From NCBI GenBank assembly GCA_002426195.1, contig DIOT01000039.1:9903-16659 (forward strand): DNA of 6,757 nucleotides. Direction: 5' to 3'. How positions within the stretch are numbered: the first letter of the stretch is position 1; the number at the start of each line of letters is the position of its first letter. This DNA comes from Bacteroidales bacterium UBA5507. GTDB taxonomy: Bacteria; Bacteroidota; Bacteroidia; Bacteroidales; Lentimicrobiaceae. The translations under genes and the position numbers were made by a program. The notes under the pieces were generated by a model. It worked only from the letters and a program-made list of their open reading frames with translations. It did not search any database and was not told the origin of the DNA. Shown one piece after another: positions 6,413 through 6,757 of this stretch.

Positions 6413-6757
6413 TTAGAAACTGTTGAATTGATGCCTGATGTAGGAAGTGCAAAGGAGCTTGTATTTTTGTGAATTGGGTATTCTGATTCTGCCGCGCAAA
6501 ACATCAGCAGGACTTTCATTCTTTATTTTGAGATAAAGATTGTAAAAGTAGACATAAGCCAGATAAACTCCAAAACGTACATCGCGTGGTAGTTTCTTTA
6601 TACCGGGAAGAGCTGCAGTGAAATCGCGGTTTATGTCTTCCTCAATCTCACGCTTGGTTTCTTCGTTAAAATTCCGAAGATCGATATCAGGGAAGTAAGA
6701 TCTTCCTAACTGGTGATAATCATCTTTCAGATCGCGAAGAAAATTAATCTTCTGGAA
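6413..6757 (-). CDS. crtB: Phytoene synthase, C-terminal part, 5' end outside window
   Basis: This is an open frame of 114 codons plus TAA, running in from the right edge with no start inside the window. It begins with NFLRDLKDDYHQLGRSYFP, which carries the second aspartate-rich motif of squalene/phytoene synthases (Asp9 to Asp13 of the fragment), used to bind the diphosphate of GGPP through Mg2+. The following helical region (LPGIKKLPRDVRFGVYLAYV, 50-69) and the RGRIRIP segment (88-94) fit bacterial CrtB C termini. Full-length CrtB is about 280 residues, so roughly 40% is seen. The enzyme joins two GGPP molecules to phytoene on the cytoplasmic side of the membrane. Squalene synthase-like relatives share the fold, but the downstream idi, crtZ and cyclase genes support phytoene synthase. 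It is the most upstream gene visible in the operon; crtI probably lies further right. Confidence 0.9.
   Translation of the reverse strand, partial: FQKINFLRDLKDDYHQLGRSYFPDIDLRNFNEETKREIEEDINRDFTAALPGIKKLPRDVRFGVYLAYVYFYNLYLKIKNESPADVLRGRIRIPNSQKYKLLCTSYIRHQFNSF

Overview
The window looks like a chromosomal segment of a member of the Bacteroidota, probably Cytophagales-like, with moderately low GC by eye. The evidence is a carotenoid operon containing a fused CrtYcd-type lycopene cyclase, AT-rich translation starts mostly without Shine-Dalgarno sequences, and tight gene packing. The exact lineage cannot be fixed from this sequence alone. Coding density is very high and no stretch over 300 bases lacks a gene. 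I see no tRNA, rRNA, CRISPR array or insertion sequence.

Left half, plus strand (1-4103): the window opens inside a membrane glycosyltransferase of the GT-C fold (GT39/ArnT-like), of which only the C-terminal part is present. After 15 bases comes a full-length MscS-family mechanosensitive channel of the YbdG type. A 117-base intergenic region with a striking nested inverted repeat precedes a medium-chain zinc alcohol dehydrogenase resembling glutathione-independent formaldehyde dehydrogenases. A 187-residue protein of unknown function with one C-terminal membrane anchor follows it 41 bases later. The dehydrogenase is the only gene here with a strong Shine-Dalgarno sequence, and that sequence lies in one arm of the inverted repeat.

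Right half, minus strand (4116-6757): a compact carotenoid operon reads leftward as crtB (C-terminal part only, cut by the window edge), an unknown secreted helical protein, idi, crtZ and crtYcd. Gaps between genes are 15, 6, 21 and 2 bases. Idi supplies DMAPP for prenyl diphosphate synthesis, CrtB condenses GGPP to phytoene, and CrtYcd cyclises lycopene to beta-carotene. CrtZ then hydroxylates the rings to zeaxanthin. A phytoene desaturase (crtI) is needed and is expected just beyond the right edge. The two halves converge with only 12 bases between stop codons and no obvious terminator.

The window is mostly ordinary metabolism. The items most worth a second look are the unknown exported protein inside the carotenoid operon, the structured leader of the dehydrogenase gene, and the unknown anchored protein paired with that dehydrogenase.
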